NCBI GenBank assembly: GCA_947652605.1
Contig: OX393577.1
Coordinates: 59,916,108 to 59,980,107 of the forward strand
Direction: 5' to 3'
Length of the DNA: 64,000 nt
From: Elmis aenea
Lineage: Eukaryota; Arthropoda; Insecta; Coleoptera; Elmidae
Shown here one piece after another: positions 21,846-33,700 of the stretch. The notes below the pieces were generated by a model, which saw only the letters and a list, made by a program, of their open reading frames with translations, was not told the origin of the DNA and ran no database searches. The translations under genes were made by a program, and so were the position numbers. Positions within the stretch are counted from its first letter, which is position 1; each line of letters opens with the position of its first letter.

Positions 21846-22918
21846 ACCTTGATTTAGTAAACAAAACTTATACCTCACAACTAAAATTTTATCAAATTAA
21901 TACTAGATAAGATTTTTTTAAAATAAATTAATCGTTTCGTAATTTCAAAAATTACTCGGCTTTAATAATTTCGCGCTATCCGGCCAGCCTTCAAATGACT
22001 TAATTACAATATTTTTTCGTCATAGGCATAGGAAAGTTTTGTTATATTGAGCTAATTTCGTGTCGATATTATATTCCTCGGTCCTCAGTCGAGGGTGAGT
22101 CAGCCACGCCGGCCGGCATAAAATATTTCTTACTTGATTTATTTCTTAATTAGGTATGCTCTTGCTACTTGGTGTGCAAATAAATTCAAATCCATATGCA
22201 TGTAATCATTTATATTCAATTACGTGTAGTTACACACGCTAACAAAACGAAATGCAGTCGTGAAATATTTTGCACTTGAATTTTTCACAAGGACTCAGAA
22301 ATGTATTTTTGTCTACAATTATGATAATGACGGAAAATAATAGTATCCACATTTAAGAATGACGTTGTCATTCGTGAGAAAATTGTTTAGTTCTGGGCAC
22401 GCCCCGGCGTGTGTTCGTATTTGCACGCACGTCAAGACACGATACATGAATTCATATTCCTTATTAAAGGGCTGAAAGTAAAAAAGCTATGAAGCAAATT
22501 ATAGCCCATCAGTTGTTGTAGTTAATAGTAAAAAAAAACTAAAATGATAACGACATGTTGTTCTGAAACTGATTGCTAATTGTAATATTAAATTTTACGA
22601 CGGCAATAAACTCTGTTACAATTTGTTTTATGAACTGCCTTTAAACCCTTGCTTCATTTTAATTTCCTTGGAAGACCGAGACGTGAAGGGTAAAGTTTGT
22701 TAATCAATACGTGATTCATATACACACCAAGGATTTTATTTTTGGGTTTCATTAACTTTTTTCGCTTAAAAGGAATTGACTGAAAAGGTAAAATGATTGG
22801 ATAGTAATCTGTAAAGGTCAGCTCTAGAAAGATAATTTGAAAATATTTTTATTACTTCCTTAATTACTTACTTTTCTTATTTAAGCTTCTCTACGGTTGT
22901 TGTGAAGGTTTTTGTTTA
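21846..22918. other. Non-repetitive stretch, possible regulatory DNA
   Basis: No gene. Around 22050-22460 base composition is more balanced, with GAGGGTGAGTCAGCCACGCC, CCGGCCGGC and GGGCACGCCCCGGCGTGTG motifs and a TCCATATGCATGTAATCAT octamer-like block. It carries none of the window's repeat signatures. It could be a conserved regulatory element, but this is composition only. Confidence 0.3.
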
Positions 22919-22920
22919 TA

Positions 22921-23135
22921 CACCGCCGGTCAAAAGTTTAAGACCAACTCGATGTTTATAGAAAAGCGAAGTTAAACACGGAAAATATTGTTCAGATGTA
23001 TTAGAAATTTTTACCGAATAACATAAATACAAATTATCATTAAAATACTTAATAAAAATTATCCACATTAAAATTGAAATTATATCAAATAATGCAATAA
23101 TACTAAAAATAGTCGTTTTACCGAATTTTCCTCAA
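22921..23135. mobile_element. Tc1-like terminus, second copy
   Basis: CACCGCCGGTCAAAAGTTTA follows TA. The sequence then tracks the copy at 19760 through AGTCGTTTTACCGAATTTTC and CAAACAGCCGTA. It is cut at about 23140 by a reverse-transcriptase fragment. It serves as the empty-site reference for the insertion of palindrome M at 19954. Confidence 0.65.
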
Positions 23136-23141
23136 ACAGCC

Positions 23142-23735
23142 GTACTTGTATTTAGGAGTGATTACAGAGAAAAACGGATGAATGGACAAGGAAATACGCG
23201 AAAGCACAGGAAATGTAGAGAATATTTAACAGTTTAAGAACAACATTTTTTGGAAATAGAGAAGTCCCAAAATGAACAAAAGTGGAAGTGGTCAAAAAGG
23301 TAGTAACTCCGGTTTTTTTTTATACAGAAGTCAAACGTGGACACACAAATAAAAACAGTATCCGAGTGAATGCAGATGAAATGAGATTTCTAAGAAAAAT
23401 CCAAGGAAAAACAAAAAAAGAGAATCAGAAACGAAACATACAGAGAACAATTAAAGATAAAATCAGTTGAAACAAAAATACAAGAAAGATGGGATGGTTG
23501 GGTCATACTTATAGGATGAAAGAAGAAAGGTTAACCAGAAAAGCCTATGAAGCAAGATCACAGGGAAAAAACAAAAGAGGTAGACCAAGAAAAACCTGGC
23601 ACGACAAAGTTAAAAAAGCAGCAGCGGATAGAAACATCAAATGGAAAGACATAAAAAGGCTAGCACAAGACAGAAATACATGGAAAAAAGTCAGCATAAC
23701 ACAACTCAACAATCCTAAACCTATTAATAAAGGGA
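23142..23735 (+). pseudogene. RTE-like reverse transcriptase, C-terminal remnant
   Basis: Across three frames: LYLGVITEKNG, then VVTPVFFY...NAD then EMRFLRKIQGKTK, RNETYREQLKIKSVETKIQE, and MGWLGHTYRMKEERLTRKAY with EARSQGKNKRGRPRKTW. These are the thumb and C-terminal blocks of RTE-type polymerases (F-x-YLG, YG-x-ETW, E-x-x-x-LR-x-I, R-x-LGH-x-x-R-M, RGRP-x-x-x-W) in the order seen in the intact ORF at 50944. At least two frameshifts are present and the catalytic palm is absent. It belongs to a different subfamily from the 50944 element. Confidence 0.8.
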
Positions 23736-23749
23736 CTCGTGACTAAATT

Positions 23750-25868
23750 ATAATTAAATAATAATAATTTTTGACACTTCAGTCACTATGATATGAGTAT
23801 AGTTGATTATATTCAAAATTATACTAGCCTATGTTAAAATTCAGCATATCTTCCATAAGAAATAAACAGGTTAACTTTCTTTAACAAACAGTTAAAGATA
23901 TATTTGCAGATATCGTAGTTAACAACAAAAAAATTCATATTCTAAAATATTTGAAAAATCCTAAGGAATATTAAAAATATAAAAGAAATAATTATCCGAG
24001 TCCATACAGGTTATATTCAGAACAGTAAGGAATTTTTCAAATTGGAAACTAATAAACGATTCTCTAGCTCCTTTTCCAATATTTTAACGGTGAAAAATTA
24101 TCAACAGCGGAAGACTTTGACTAACGATTGAATTATTCGTTTATTGCACAAAAATTAATTTTCAACTTGGTTTAAAATTAAATCATTAACTTTAAGATTT
24201 ATGATTAAAGTGCAAAACATAAGTCGGCGCAGTTTGCTTTGCACTAACAGTTGGCTACACTTTTAGTAAATGTATGTAACATTGAAATAACGTCTCTGTT
24301 TCACGAACGGTCGCCAACTTAAATAACAAATTAAAAGACGGTGATTTGTAATGCACCAACTTGATATAAACAAGAAAAAATACTAAGACAATATTCGCCA
24401 TAAAAATCTTGGATGTTTTTTGATTTGTGTTTTAATCAAAACTGTTTTTGCTTCACTGAGTTAAAAATTCGCCATTTTATTATGAAATACTCATAAAAAA
24501 CTATGTTTAGAAAATCTAAGAGTAGTTTTATGTAATGCAACCAAACGTGAAGTTATGATTTAAACCTAATGGCTGATATTCGTCCAAACGTCGAACTAAT
24601 ACATCGCTATTTATGTTCACATGTGTTCATACATTTATCAGATTCAAGCGGCTTTTGTAGTGTTTACTAAATCATGTAATAGAAAAACTAGCTAAAATTT
24701 TAATGGTTAACCCCAGTCAGTTAATAATTTAAATCGATCTATTTTGGAGTTTCCAAATTTGCATTAAATTTACTTTATCGCAGCGAGAACGCTAAGACCA
24801 GTTATATATACAGTCAACAAAATTTATTTTAGAATAATGTTGTAGTTTTTATAATGCAGAACTTATTATGCTATCATCTTTCTTTCCTTTTGGGTAAAAG
24901 AATAATAATCGTAAAACAATAGACTGCAGTAAAACAATATATCTCTTATTCAGTTTTTGTTTATGATTCTTTAACCAACAACTTTATAGCGAGCGGGTGT
25001 TTATAAATTGCTTGAAAAAGTACATTTTCCGCGCAAAATAAATATAGCAGCCTGTGATGCAGTATATGAAAAGACAAACATGTGTTCAGGAGCAGATTAT
25101 TTCATGGTAACGACCTAGGGAGAAACTGACATGGAAATTGCTTATGATAACATTTCGTCTCCGCTTCTCATGTAAGAAGCAAATATATGGCGTAGTTTCA
25201 AGGCGGTTTTACGACAAACGTTTTCTCAGTAGACGCATTTAAAACTGTTGTTGGCGATACGGAAATTATCAGATGTTTAACGGAGTGTTTGAGGTACAAT
25301 ATAATGGAAGCAAGTAAATTCTCACTCCTACGCTTCGCTCCGTGTAATTCCTGATGGACCATTTAGTGTCGCTGCTTAACTACTTTGCCTTATTAAAGAA
25401 CCCAGACAAGTTAAATTATCCTTTGTTAAATGTAATGGCGTCTCATCAGGCACATAAATTTATTTTATTTCTCAACAACAATTAAGTGAAAACGCACCCG
25501 TTGACACTGCGATTTTAAAGAACAGTTTGCGTAACAGAATTCTACTACATCGTCTTTACTCTTGCATCTATTTGCCCCTTAAGTTTGAACCTAAACATCA
25601 ATAATTAAAAAACAGAATACCTTGTTACTGGAGCACAAAAGTACGTACGAATGAATATAAATATTGATAGAAACTGTTAAACTAAAATCTCTAACAGAGT
25701 CGGACAAGGACGAGCTGCCATAAGAAAATTAACTCCTTGCTATGGAGCAACACTGTGACAAAAGTAACAAAAACAAAAAAGTACAAATCAATAGAGAGTA
25801 TAATCCTATGTCCTGAACTATGGGGAATTAATTAAAGAGAAGAATTAAAAAAACAGCTCCGGAAATGG
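23750..25868. other. No feature seen
   Basis: Over 2 kb of AT-rich DNA without coding signal or terminal repeats. From about 25000 to 25560 the composition is slightly less AT-rich (for example GCGAGCGGGTGTTTATAAAT), with no recognisable element. Confidence 0.4.
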
Positions 25869-25869
25869 A

Positions 25870-26169
25870 GTACTGCGGTCTTACCAGACTTGTAACAGGG
25901 ACATCCAGAAAAGAATGGATGTGGGTACTACTATAATTGATACAATCACATCGAAGAGATTAAAATGGTATGGCCATCTAAGACGGATGCCAGAAGATCG
26001 ATTACCAGCACAAGTATGGAAGTGGCAACCACGTGTAAGACGGAAAACGAGCCGGCCAAGAAAAAACTGGAAAAAAGCAGTGAAGGAGGCAATGAAGGAC
26101 AGAGGACTCCAAGAACAAGATCAGCATGACAAAAGAAAATGGAGATTAGGATGCGACAAACAGTTTTAG
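25870..26169 (+). pseudogene. Non-LTR reverse transcriptase C-terminal fragment
   Basis: The frame to the stop at 26167 reads VLRSYQTCNRDIQKRMDVGT, then IIDTITSKRLKWYGHLRRMP and EDRLPAQVWKW, followed by RRKTSRPRKNWKKAVKEAMK. The L-x-WYGH-x-x-RM and RPRK-x-W blocks identify the tail of an RTE/CR1-like polymerase. About 100 codons are open. Everything upstream of the tail is missing, and the subfamily differs from the fragments at 23142 and 50944. Confidence 0.78.
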
Positions 26170-27582
26170 ACTATAAAAAAATGGCAAACATAATATAAGT
26201 TTAAACTAACAAGTGTGGCTGTTAAAAAAAAATCAAAAAGTATAATTTTACCACAAATAAACATTGAATGTATCATCTAAATGACAGTACCATAAGTAAT
26301 AAGAAAACTTATAACAAGTCTAGTTTTTTTACAAAGTAAATTAAATATCAGTTACTATATTTAAAAAAAAAAATACTTTATTATATTTGTCTTATATCAC
26401 ATCCGTATTATAGTGCTTCTGGCGCCTCCACCAAACCTGTCATTGTGGAGTGTTCTTAGACTAAAAGGTTTTAGAACAAAATATACTAATGAACGTCGTT
26501 ATACTTAATGTAATTTTATTATAACATCTTGAAATTAAACGAAATTCCGACATTTAATCTCTAAAGTTACTTAAAATTATTACCCACATTTTGCACACAT
26601 ACCTAGTCTAACCTAGTCAAAAACTTTGGACACAATACCAATAGGGGTACGTAACAAAACTATGCTTTGTTCCTCCTTCCTCATTGTGCTCTATTTTTTC
26701 CGCCATTTTTAAGCTCTCTACTTTGCCTATAACGTTAAGTAGTTTTTAGAATTCTACCAAATCTGTTTTAGCATCTTCATGATTTATTGGATTGATGCAT
26801 AAGTTCCTAGCCGTTTTGTAGTTGTAATTTTATAAGCATGAGAATTTCAAAATAAACTTACAACTTTTAAAGTTGAAACTTACTTGGTTTTACAAACGAA
26901 ATAAATCGAATGTAAAAATAAGGCAGACAAAAGTTTTCTTCGATAGAAGAGAATGCAAAATAAAATAATTTGATGATTACAGGGGTTTAATAATCTTGTA
27001 AAATACGTAATTGATGTGTAGCTGTAGTGTTTTTGTTGAATTACAAAAAAATAGCGTGGCTTATAAGATAAGAATGATATGAAGTGCAGTGTTTAAAAAT
27101 ACATCAACAAAATCTTATAATTAATTTTTGTCACACGCGAAGATGGAATGGGAAGTTTGAAAAATTAATTATGGAAACTTGGTCATTTAATTTTTTAATA
27201 GATTAGCAAATGCTGGCAGTTAAATGTTGCAGTAAAAATTGATAATCAAACCTGAATTTATGATTTCTGGACATTATGTGTAATTATGTGCAAATTATTT
27301 TCTTAAATGTCGAAAATTCGTAAGGAAAAAATAAAATTATAACTTTCTTGTTTTCATCGTTCAATTGTTCCAAAATTACCGCAGTCATGCTTCATAGCCT
27401 ACTCGAAAATATCACATTGCCCGAATCATTATCAGTTAAAGGTATAAAACATGGTTAATGTTTTTGAAAGACAATCAAATTTTCTACAACTATGTAAAAA
27501 CATAAAGGGTTTTGTATTTAATAAAATTGAGTTAATGATGTTTAAAGTTTCACAAGTTTGACCAAGCGTAAAAAACGCCCTG
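26170..27582. other. Mostly featureless; one foldback right end
   Basis: No gene. The stretch ends in AAAAAACGCCCTGTA (terminal G at 27582, then TA), the right terminus of a TACAGGGCG-type arm whose left arm was not found. A CAAACCTGTCATTGTGGAG patch near 26430 is less AT-rich but unplaced. Confidence 0.35.
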
Positions 27583-27823
27583 TATAATATTTTTTTAAAT
27601 GTAGCTAGCGCAAAGTGTTAATTGATTTTTTGTCAATCTAATTTTTAAACGAAATTTTATTGGTTTATTAAAGAACTTAAATCTTAAAGCCAATTAAAGT
27701 GCTGTATCCTTCAAAATTTTCATAAAAATGTACTCCTACATTTTATGAAAACGGTTGACTTTAGACCCATAAAACCTCATGCTTATTTAAATTTTAAGAG
27801 GAATCCAAAAATATAAAAATATA

Positions 27824-27970
27824 CAGGGTGTTTCATTTAAAATTTCAAAGTTTGAGTCCGTTTCCAGTTGAACGGGAAGTCATATTGCAATCTTAGTATT
27901 TTCATCGAATCCGAAAAATACAGTAAAACTTAGACACAAAATTTCATTGTAGTGTCTAATAATGTTTTAG
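27824..27970. mobile_element. Foldback arm next to Penelope-like copy
   Basis: Starts CAGGGTGTTTCATTTAAAAT after TA and is about 145 bp long before the Penelope-like 3' end. No matching right terminus was found, so this is a solo arm, possibly split by the Penelope-like insertion. Confidence 0.45.
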
Positions 27971-28568
27971 ATAATACAATCTTGGTTTCCGGGTTTGGAA
28001 CCGCGTCTTCTATATTTAGAAGTAGTTGACGTTTCGACCATTGTGTCTTGGTCTTTTTTAAAACGACTAATTTGTGAGGCATGTTGCTGGGTTTATATAT
28101 CCAGCTTGTGGAGGCGTGGCGTTCCGCTTGATGGGTTTGTTCTGCCTCAGTGATTTTGTGATGACTGGTTTCCAGATGGTTGGGAAGTTGTATGCCTGTG
28201 TCTCTGTTGTAGTTGTTTGGGTTCTTGATGATTTCCAATGATTCTCGATATAATCTTGGCCAGAAATGGTTTGCGCGGGCCAGTAGTTTTGTTTCTCTGA
28301 AGAGGATGTTGTGTCCTGTACCCTGGGCGTGTTCTGCTACCGCTGATTTATCGACTTGTTTTCTTGTTGTTTGTCCTTCGTGTTCTTTGAGACGCGTTTG
28401 TATACTCCTACCAGTCTGTCCTATGTATACTTTTCCACTATATATTCCCGCGTGGTGTAGTCCTGTGTCGTGTGTTCTTCTTAATTTATTCGAGAGCTTC
28501 AAAGGAGCGTTGAAAACGGTTTTGATTTTATGTTTTTGTAAAAGCTTTGATATTTTGTTAGTCACTCC
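27971..28568 (-). mobile_element. Penelope-like element 3' part, minus copy
   Basis: This is the same sequence as 48440-49054 in reverse orientation, ending in the shared GATTGTATTAT at 27971. It encodes the GIY-YIG part of the Penelope-like polyprotein and the GGTCGAAACGTC 3' region. It meets a plus-oriented partial copy head to head at 28568 with no spacer. The reverse transcriptase is not present. Confidence 0.8.
27971..28568 (-). pseudogene. GIY-YIG endonuclease domain of Penelope-like element
   Basis: The frame reads KISKLLQKHKIKTVFNAPLK, LRRTHDTGLHHAGIYSGKVY then IGQTGRSIQTRLKEHEGQ. GIY and YIG, the downstream Arg-containing helix and the KEHEG motif are visible, as in the C-terminal endonuclease of Penelope-like retroelements. 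Compared with 48446-48958 a 15-bp deletion removes IPCSC between GIY and YIG, so the GIY-YIG spacing is too short. The frame shifts near the C-terminus (PNHLETSHHKITE instead of PTIWKPVITKS). Likely non-functional. Confidence 0.8.
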
Positions 28569-29008
28569 AAAGAACACGAAGGACAAACAACAAGAAAACA
28601 AGTCGATAAATCAGCGGTAGCAGAACACGTTCAGGGTACAGGACACAACATCCTCTTCAGAGAAACAAAACTACTGGCCCGCGCAAACCATTTCTGGCCA
28701 AGATTATATCGAGAATCATTGTAAATCATCAAGAACCCAAACAACTACAACAGAGACACAGGCATACAACTCCCAACCATCTGGAAACCAGTCATCACAA
28801 AATCACTGAGGCAGAACAAACCCATCAAGCGGAACGTGGCGTTCCGCTTGATGGGTTTGTTCTGCCTCCACAAGCTGGATATATAAACCCAGCAACATCC
28901 CTCACAAATTAGTCGTTTTGAAAAAGACCAAGACACAATGGTCGAAACGTCAACTACTTCTAAATATAGAAGACGCGGTTTCAAATCCGGAAACCAAGAT
29001 TGTATTAT
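28569..29008 (+). mobile_element. Penelope-like element 3' part, inverted plus copy
   Basis: From CAAAGAACACGAAGG it repeats the GIY-YIG C-terminal region (KEHEGQTTRKQVDKSAVAEH) and 3' tail up to GATTGTATTAT, opposite in strand to the copy at 27971-28568. A TAA (ESL then stop, at about 28722) breaks the frame. At about 28830-28870 there is a local inverted duplication: AAGCGGAAC is followed by GTGGCGTTCCGCTTGATGGG and TTTGTTCTGCC before normal sequence resumes, unlike 48895-48915. Confidence 0.78.
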
Positions 29009-29039
29009 GGATAACGGCTGCGAAAGCTTCAAGAATAAA

Positions 29040-30497
29040 ATAATGTTTTAGATATTTGTCTGCATACTTTTGCGCTTCCCTGTATATCCATTATACACTG
29101 TTCAAAACAATGCTTATTTTTTAATGTTACTGGATTGCGGTGTGCCCATTTGTGAGTCATACACAAAGTTAATAGTTTCCTACAAACAAGCTAATAAATG
29201 TCATTTTGGCAATTAATACTGTAAGCAGGTCGTGAAAACCAACACAAACTTGCCAAGTTTTTAAATATAGTTAGTAGGTATTGAAATATATAAAGAATTA
29301 TGTGTAAAGTGTGAACAGAATATATCGTGTCTTACAATGACTTACAATTTTACCTTTATTCGTTAATTATTATGTTTTGTAAATATGACTGTGGTTTATT
29401 TCTTTGGTATGTTAATGGGCGAGCAAAACTTTCAACCTCAACAAATCACAATTTTATTTGATTGTATCTATCATAACACTCAACAATCTCGGCGCATTGT
29501 TACAAAACTTTTCCTCCCTCCGCGTTTTCCGCCGCTACAAGTCTGCTTCGTGCCTACAAAACAAATAAGCAACACAGTTACATATTCCCAAATCGAAACT
29601 TTTTGTTAATATTGTTTATTCTTGCGAAAACTCCCGGGGAAACCAACCCCATTGCGGTGGAACATCTTCAATGAGCCAGCCAACTTCTTTTAGGCTACTT
29701 TGTAAACGAGCATTAGCGAAGGGATTGTGGAGTGGGCACTTATCGCTCTTATTTTGTGTAATCATCTTCTGACCTCACTGAAAGTATTGCGGTCGGCTTT
29801 AACAGCTGTTTACACTCGTCCGATTTGTAGTACCAAGCTCACCCAGTGCGATGGATCGTTCCAAGTGCTATAGATAGCCCGTTCCCACGATTGATAGCCA
29901 TTTGTCGCACTTTCAGAATTATTTTAAGACGATGCGGTTTAATTATAGCCCGACACCCTCGCTTACGCGCTTAGCACACACATTTACGTTATAAAGTGCC
30001 AACCAAGATATAAACAACTTTGACAGTGACAAATTTATGTATGATTAAATTTTAAATACTCGTATTTTGTGTTTCGGCATTTAGCGTAGCAAATTTAAAT
30101 TTAAAAAATTTTGCTGAACATGAAAAACAAGAAAGGGAATAGAGATAAGCCGATTTAACGTCAAACTTGTGCCTAGAGTAATTTTTCAAATTTGCTTGTA
30201 TGAAAATAGTATTAAACAAGCTTTAAGATATTTTGTATATCTTATAAATAATTTATTTCTCTGGTTATGTATTAGTTATAAATAAACAAAAACTCATCAG
30301 TCACACTGACTTTTACATATTATTAACAACTTTTAAAGACGTAACAATATTGCATTGATGCTTAACTTATAATTAAATAAATTGTTTACAATAATATTCG
30401 TATTTCAAAAACTTTTGAACTTTTTTTTATATCGTAAGCCATGAAAAATTTTACACAAGCACTTTTAAGTTTGTTTTCAATTTTGAAAACTTTACAT
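29040..30497. other. No gene; balanced-composition patch
   Basis: The patch 29620-29990 stands out: less AT-rich, repeat-free, with CCCATTGCGGTGGAACATCT, CAAGCTCACCCAGTGCGATG and CCCGACACCCTCGCTTACGC. It could be conserved non-coding DNA or an unrecognised exon, but no frame stays open across it. The remainder is featureless. Confidence 0.3.
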
Positions 30498-30499
30498 TA

Positions 30500-30959
30500 G
30501 GTTTGTTCCAGCAAGGCTATGTACTATCAGGATTCTGCGCAGTATCGATATCGCATTGCATCACAGTCCCTGATAGTTCACCGGACGGTTAGGCGGCTGT
30601 TTCAACTGTTATAAAATTAATACATGAACTAGTCAGTGTACGGTCAAAACAGTACGTGAATGAAGGCATGTACTAGCGCTTGGATTTACACGCATGCGCT
30701 TTTCAAAACTAACGTGAGCTCTGGTAGCTAGGCATCGCCCTCCCAATTCCATTAGGTGCTGGATTCTTAAGGTGTTTATCTTTGCGATGCGCACATTTCT
30801 ATGAACCCAATAGACGCAAATGTCATTTACAGTTGGCCAGTCGTTAAAGCGTTCCAACAACGGCTAATACTGGCCAATACTTTTAGTAGTACATAGTTCA
30901 CGCATGCGAATAAACCACTTATCAATGGATTGGTTTTAAATCGCTTGTTGGAACAAACC
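30500..30959. mobile_element. Small TIR element with GGTTTGTTCC ends
   Basis: Termini GGTTTGTTCCAGCAAGG and the complement of GGTTTGTTCCAACAAGC are flanked by TA (30498-30499, 30960-30961), unit 460 bp. The interior is less AT-rich than its surroundings and has no coding sequence matching a transposase. A TA flank would fit Tc1/mariner-type MITEs, but the terminal sequence is unlike the CAGGGTG family. Confidence 0.65.
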
Positions 30960-30961
30960 TA

Positions 30962-31735
30962 TTATTAATATACACATTTTAAGAGATGTTATCTACGTTT
31001 TGAGTTTTTCCCACTTTCTCCTGACTTAACACCCCTTGAGTTCCACCTATGAGAGGACCTTAAAATATGTGGTGTATTGTACTGGCGGTAGTCTGGACGT
31101 GATGGTAACCACATTTTGTAATTGCAGAAGTCAAACGTGACTTGTATTATCTCTCTTTTGTTATCGGTATATATTGGGATGTTAAAAAAGAGAAATATTT
31201 TTCGTAATATATAAATAAATTTTTTGACACCCTTTTTAAACATAAAAAAGTTATCTTTATAGTATTGTTCCTAAAAAATTATTGTGAAACGTACAAAATA
31301 TGAATGTGACTGAAAAAATAAAAACATGTTGAAAAGTATTTTAATTATGTAAATATCTTATAATGCTCATTAAAAAAATACTGTTGAATGGCGTATTATG
31401 CAAATACATACATACACATAGGTACATATTTATTAGCCATGCAATAATATACCTACATGATTTGTAGGAGTTAGTTCTAAAAATAATTGAGATTATTGAT
31501 GTGGTTATGATTTCTTGAACACTCAGTGTAGAAAAATCATAGGCAACTTAGTTTGTTTTTTCTTCATCTCGCAAAAATTATTAAAACACCAGTTTTAAAC
31601 AACAATAAGTTTAATTAAAAATGTTATTGAAGAATATCTTGCAGAAATGCTTAATCAGTTTTGAGACTCCTTTGCTTATTTATTTTAGTATTTCTTATTA
31701 TTTATTTCATAATTAGTAAAAAAGCTGCAGACGAA
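30962..31735. other. No feature seen
   Basis: AT-rich sequence. The minus-strand open frame at 30989-31243 has no recognisable domain. Confidence 0.35.
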
Positions 31736-31739
31736 GAGA

Positions 31740-32172
31740 ACCAATGTTGTGCCACTGACATCAACTGCCAACTTTTGATGTTAAAAATGCGGTACTTGAC
31801 GTAAGCCTACCATACTTTTATATTTTGACAGCGCATTTTCATCACAATAGACAAATAATATACACTGATTGTCATCGAATTCCAATTTATCATGTTCTCA
31901 ATAGATGTTCTAACGTTTATAGAGCATTATTTACAATATCCTTGTTCATGGGACAAATGTATTCCCGAATATAGCGACTTCAAAATAATTAAATGCTCTA
32001 CAACATTCGTTGCTGCAGTTGCAAGTCCGGCAATTTTTATTTTGATGTCGCGACACTCATCATTTTACGTGTGAACACCCAGTGTCGTGACACCGAATAT
32101 CAAGCGATGTCGTGGCTCGTGGCACCTAGTGTCGCCATCGCCACGCTAGTGTGTCACCATGTGAACAAGGCT
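31740..32172. mobile_element. Probable Harbinger derivative
   Basis: The right end reads CACCATGTGAACAAGGCT followed by TTA. Its complement AGCCTTGTTCACATGGTG resembles the Harbinger ends at 37951 (AGCTGCGTTTACATA) and 3907 (AGCGGGGTTTACATT). GTGTCG/GTGCCAC motifs repeat inside the right end and GTGCCACTGACATC occurs near 31753. The left terminus is not clear. A MADF-like coding remnant inside supports the family. Confidence 0.5.
31892..31990 (+). pseudogene. MADF-domain N-terminal remnant (Harbinger)
   Basis: From ATG at 31892: MFSIDVLTFIEHYLQYPCSW then DKCIPEYSDFKIIKC. The (F/L)IE-x-(Y/V)-x-x-YPC-x-WD...Y-x-(D/N) pattern is that of a MADF domain, the DNA-binding partner of Harbinger transposases. 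Homology ends near codon 33. The frame continues to 32074 through terminal-repeat sequence. Confidence 0.6.
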
Positions 32173-32175
32173 TTA

Positions 32176-33579
32176 GACATGTATTACTTTTAAAGTTTAA
32201 AAAATTGGAACGAAAATAATGATTATGTATGCACAAAACAATAATATTTTACTTTCGACATACATCGACGTATACATTAACTATTGCGTCAATTGTTTTT
32301 TCAGACAACTGCTCTTCATTGCTACGTAAATTAAACACGCGTGAAATAATAATTCAACTTCCGTCACGTGCTAAATTCATTTTTTAATTATTTTTGTTAG
32401 TGTTGCTGCTACTTTATGATATTGACATTAATATGAGATCCAAGGTTAAGTAAGCTTGCAACACCTATTTAGTTCTTCCTGTTAGATAAACAAAATGTTG
32501 AAATAACGCCAAGTTTACGTTATTAAAATGATATTTTATAGTTAATTAAACTTTAAACTTCAAGATCTATGAAAGATAAAATTACTGGTCATAAAATCGT
32601 TAAGGTTATTTGGAAAATTAATTTAGAACCTTCAGTTACAACTGGGGCAAAATATAAAATACTTCGAAATAAAATCTTAGGATAGAAATTTGAACAAAAC
32701 AAAGCATTTACAGTCTATATTTTGTATTATATTTTCTATACAACAGTATGGATAAAGCAAAGTCGTTAGTATAAATACTTGAACATAAATTATGTCCTGA
32801 CAAAACGTTACCTTTTAATTTTATTAAAATCTATTGACGTGTTGCCAAACTATTTTTATAAGATAGTAGCAGGCCGTGATAACCCAGTTAAAATATTTAT
32901 TTCCTGGTTTTTGAACGCTTTCATTTTCTAAAAATATTTTCCACTTTTATTTTTTGTTAACGGATCCAATTTTACGTTAGGATTAGGAAGTTATAAGTTA
33001 AAAATATTGTTACAAAATATAGAAAATGCTAATTCTACCTCATTGTGCTTTTATAGGTATTTTAAAAGAAATTTGTACTCATATTAAAAGAGGAATTAGG
33101 GTGGAGGGTAAAAAAAGCACAAAAGCTCTACTTTAATGTATTTTTAATCCGTTATTATAGAAACAGTGGATGCAAAATTGAATTTAGCACAAAATACCTG
33201 CATGAAAAATACAAATTGCAGTCAAACTAATTTAATTTGCCAGGAATAAAATTATGAATATCAATGTTTCTGTGCCTGCAGTATAAATATAAATCATATT
33301 TATGAAATTTGTTGCAGTATACGTAAAAATAAATATATTAGGCGAACCAGGCGACCTATTTAACCAGATTTAAAGGCCACCTATTTTAATGTAGAATTAA
33401 TAAACCTGAAATATAACTGATTACACAACATGTATTTTACGGCTGAAATTCAAATTCTCGCCAGTTAATTTTAATAACTGAACATTAACGGGCGGAACTA
33501 TACGTCAGTGGTAGAAATAGCTACTTTAAAAAAAATATAATTATCCAGTGATTATCACTGAGTTAACAGCTTGTGGAAA
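32176..33579. other. No feature seen
   Basis: AT-rich, no coding bias and no paired termini found. Confidence 0.4.
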
Positions 33580-33581
33580 TA

Positions 33582-33700
33582 CAGGGTGACAATTATCTAC
33601 CGCGATACATGGATAACTTTATTATTATAAAAGTAGAAGAGTTGGTTAAATAAGTTAAGTTCGGTTGAATTACGAACGTAATTGAATAAAAAATTAACTA
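33582..33700. mobile_element. Solo foldback terminus
   Basis: CAGGGTGACAATTATCTACC follows TA and continues with GATAACTTTATTATTATAAA. This is the same terminus, in the opposite sense, as the arm ending at 984 (TAGATAATTGTCACCCTG). The extent beyond about 33700 is unclear. Confidence 0.55.
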
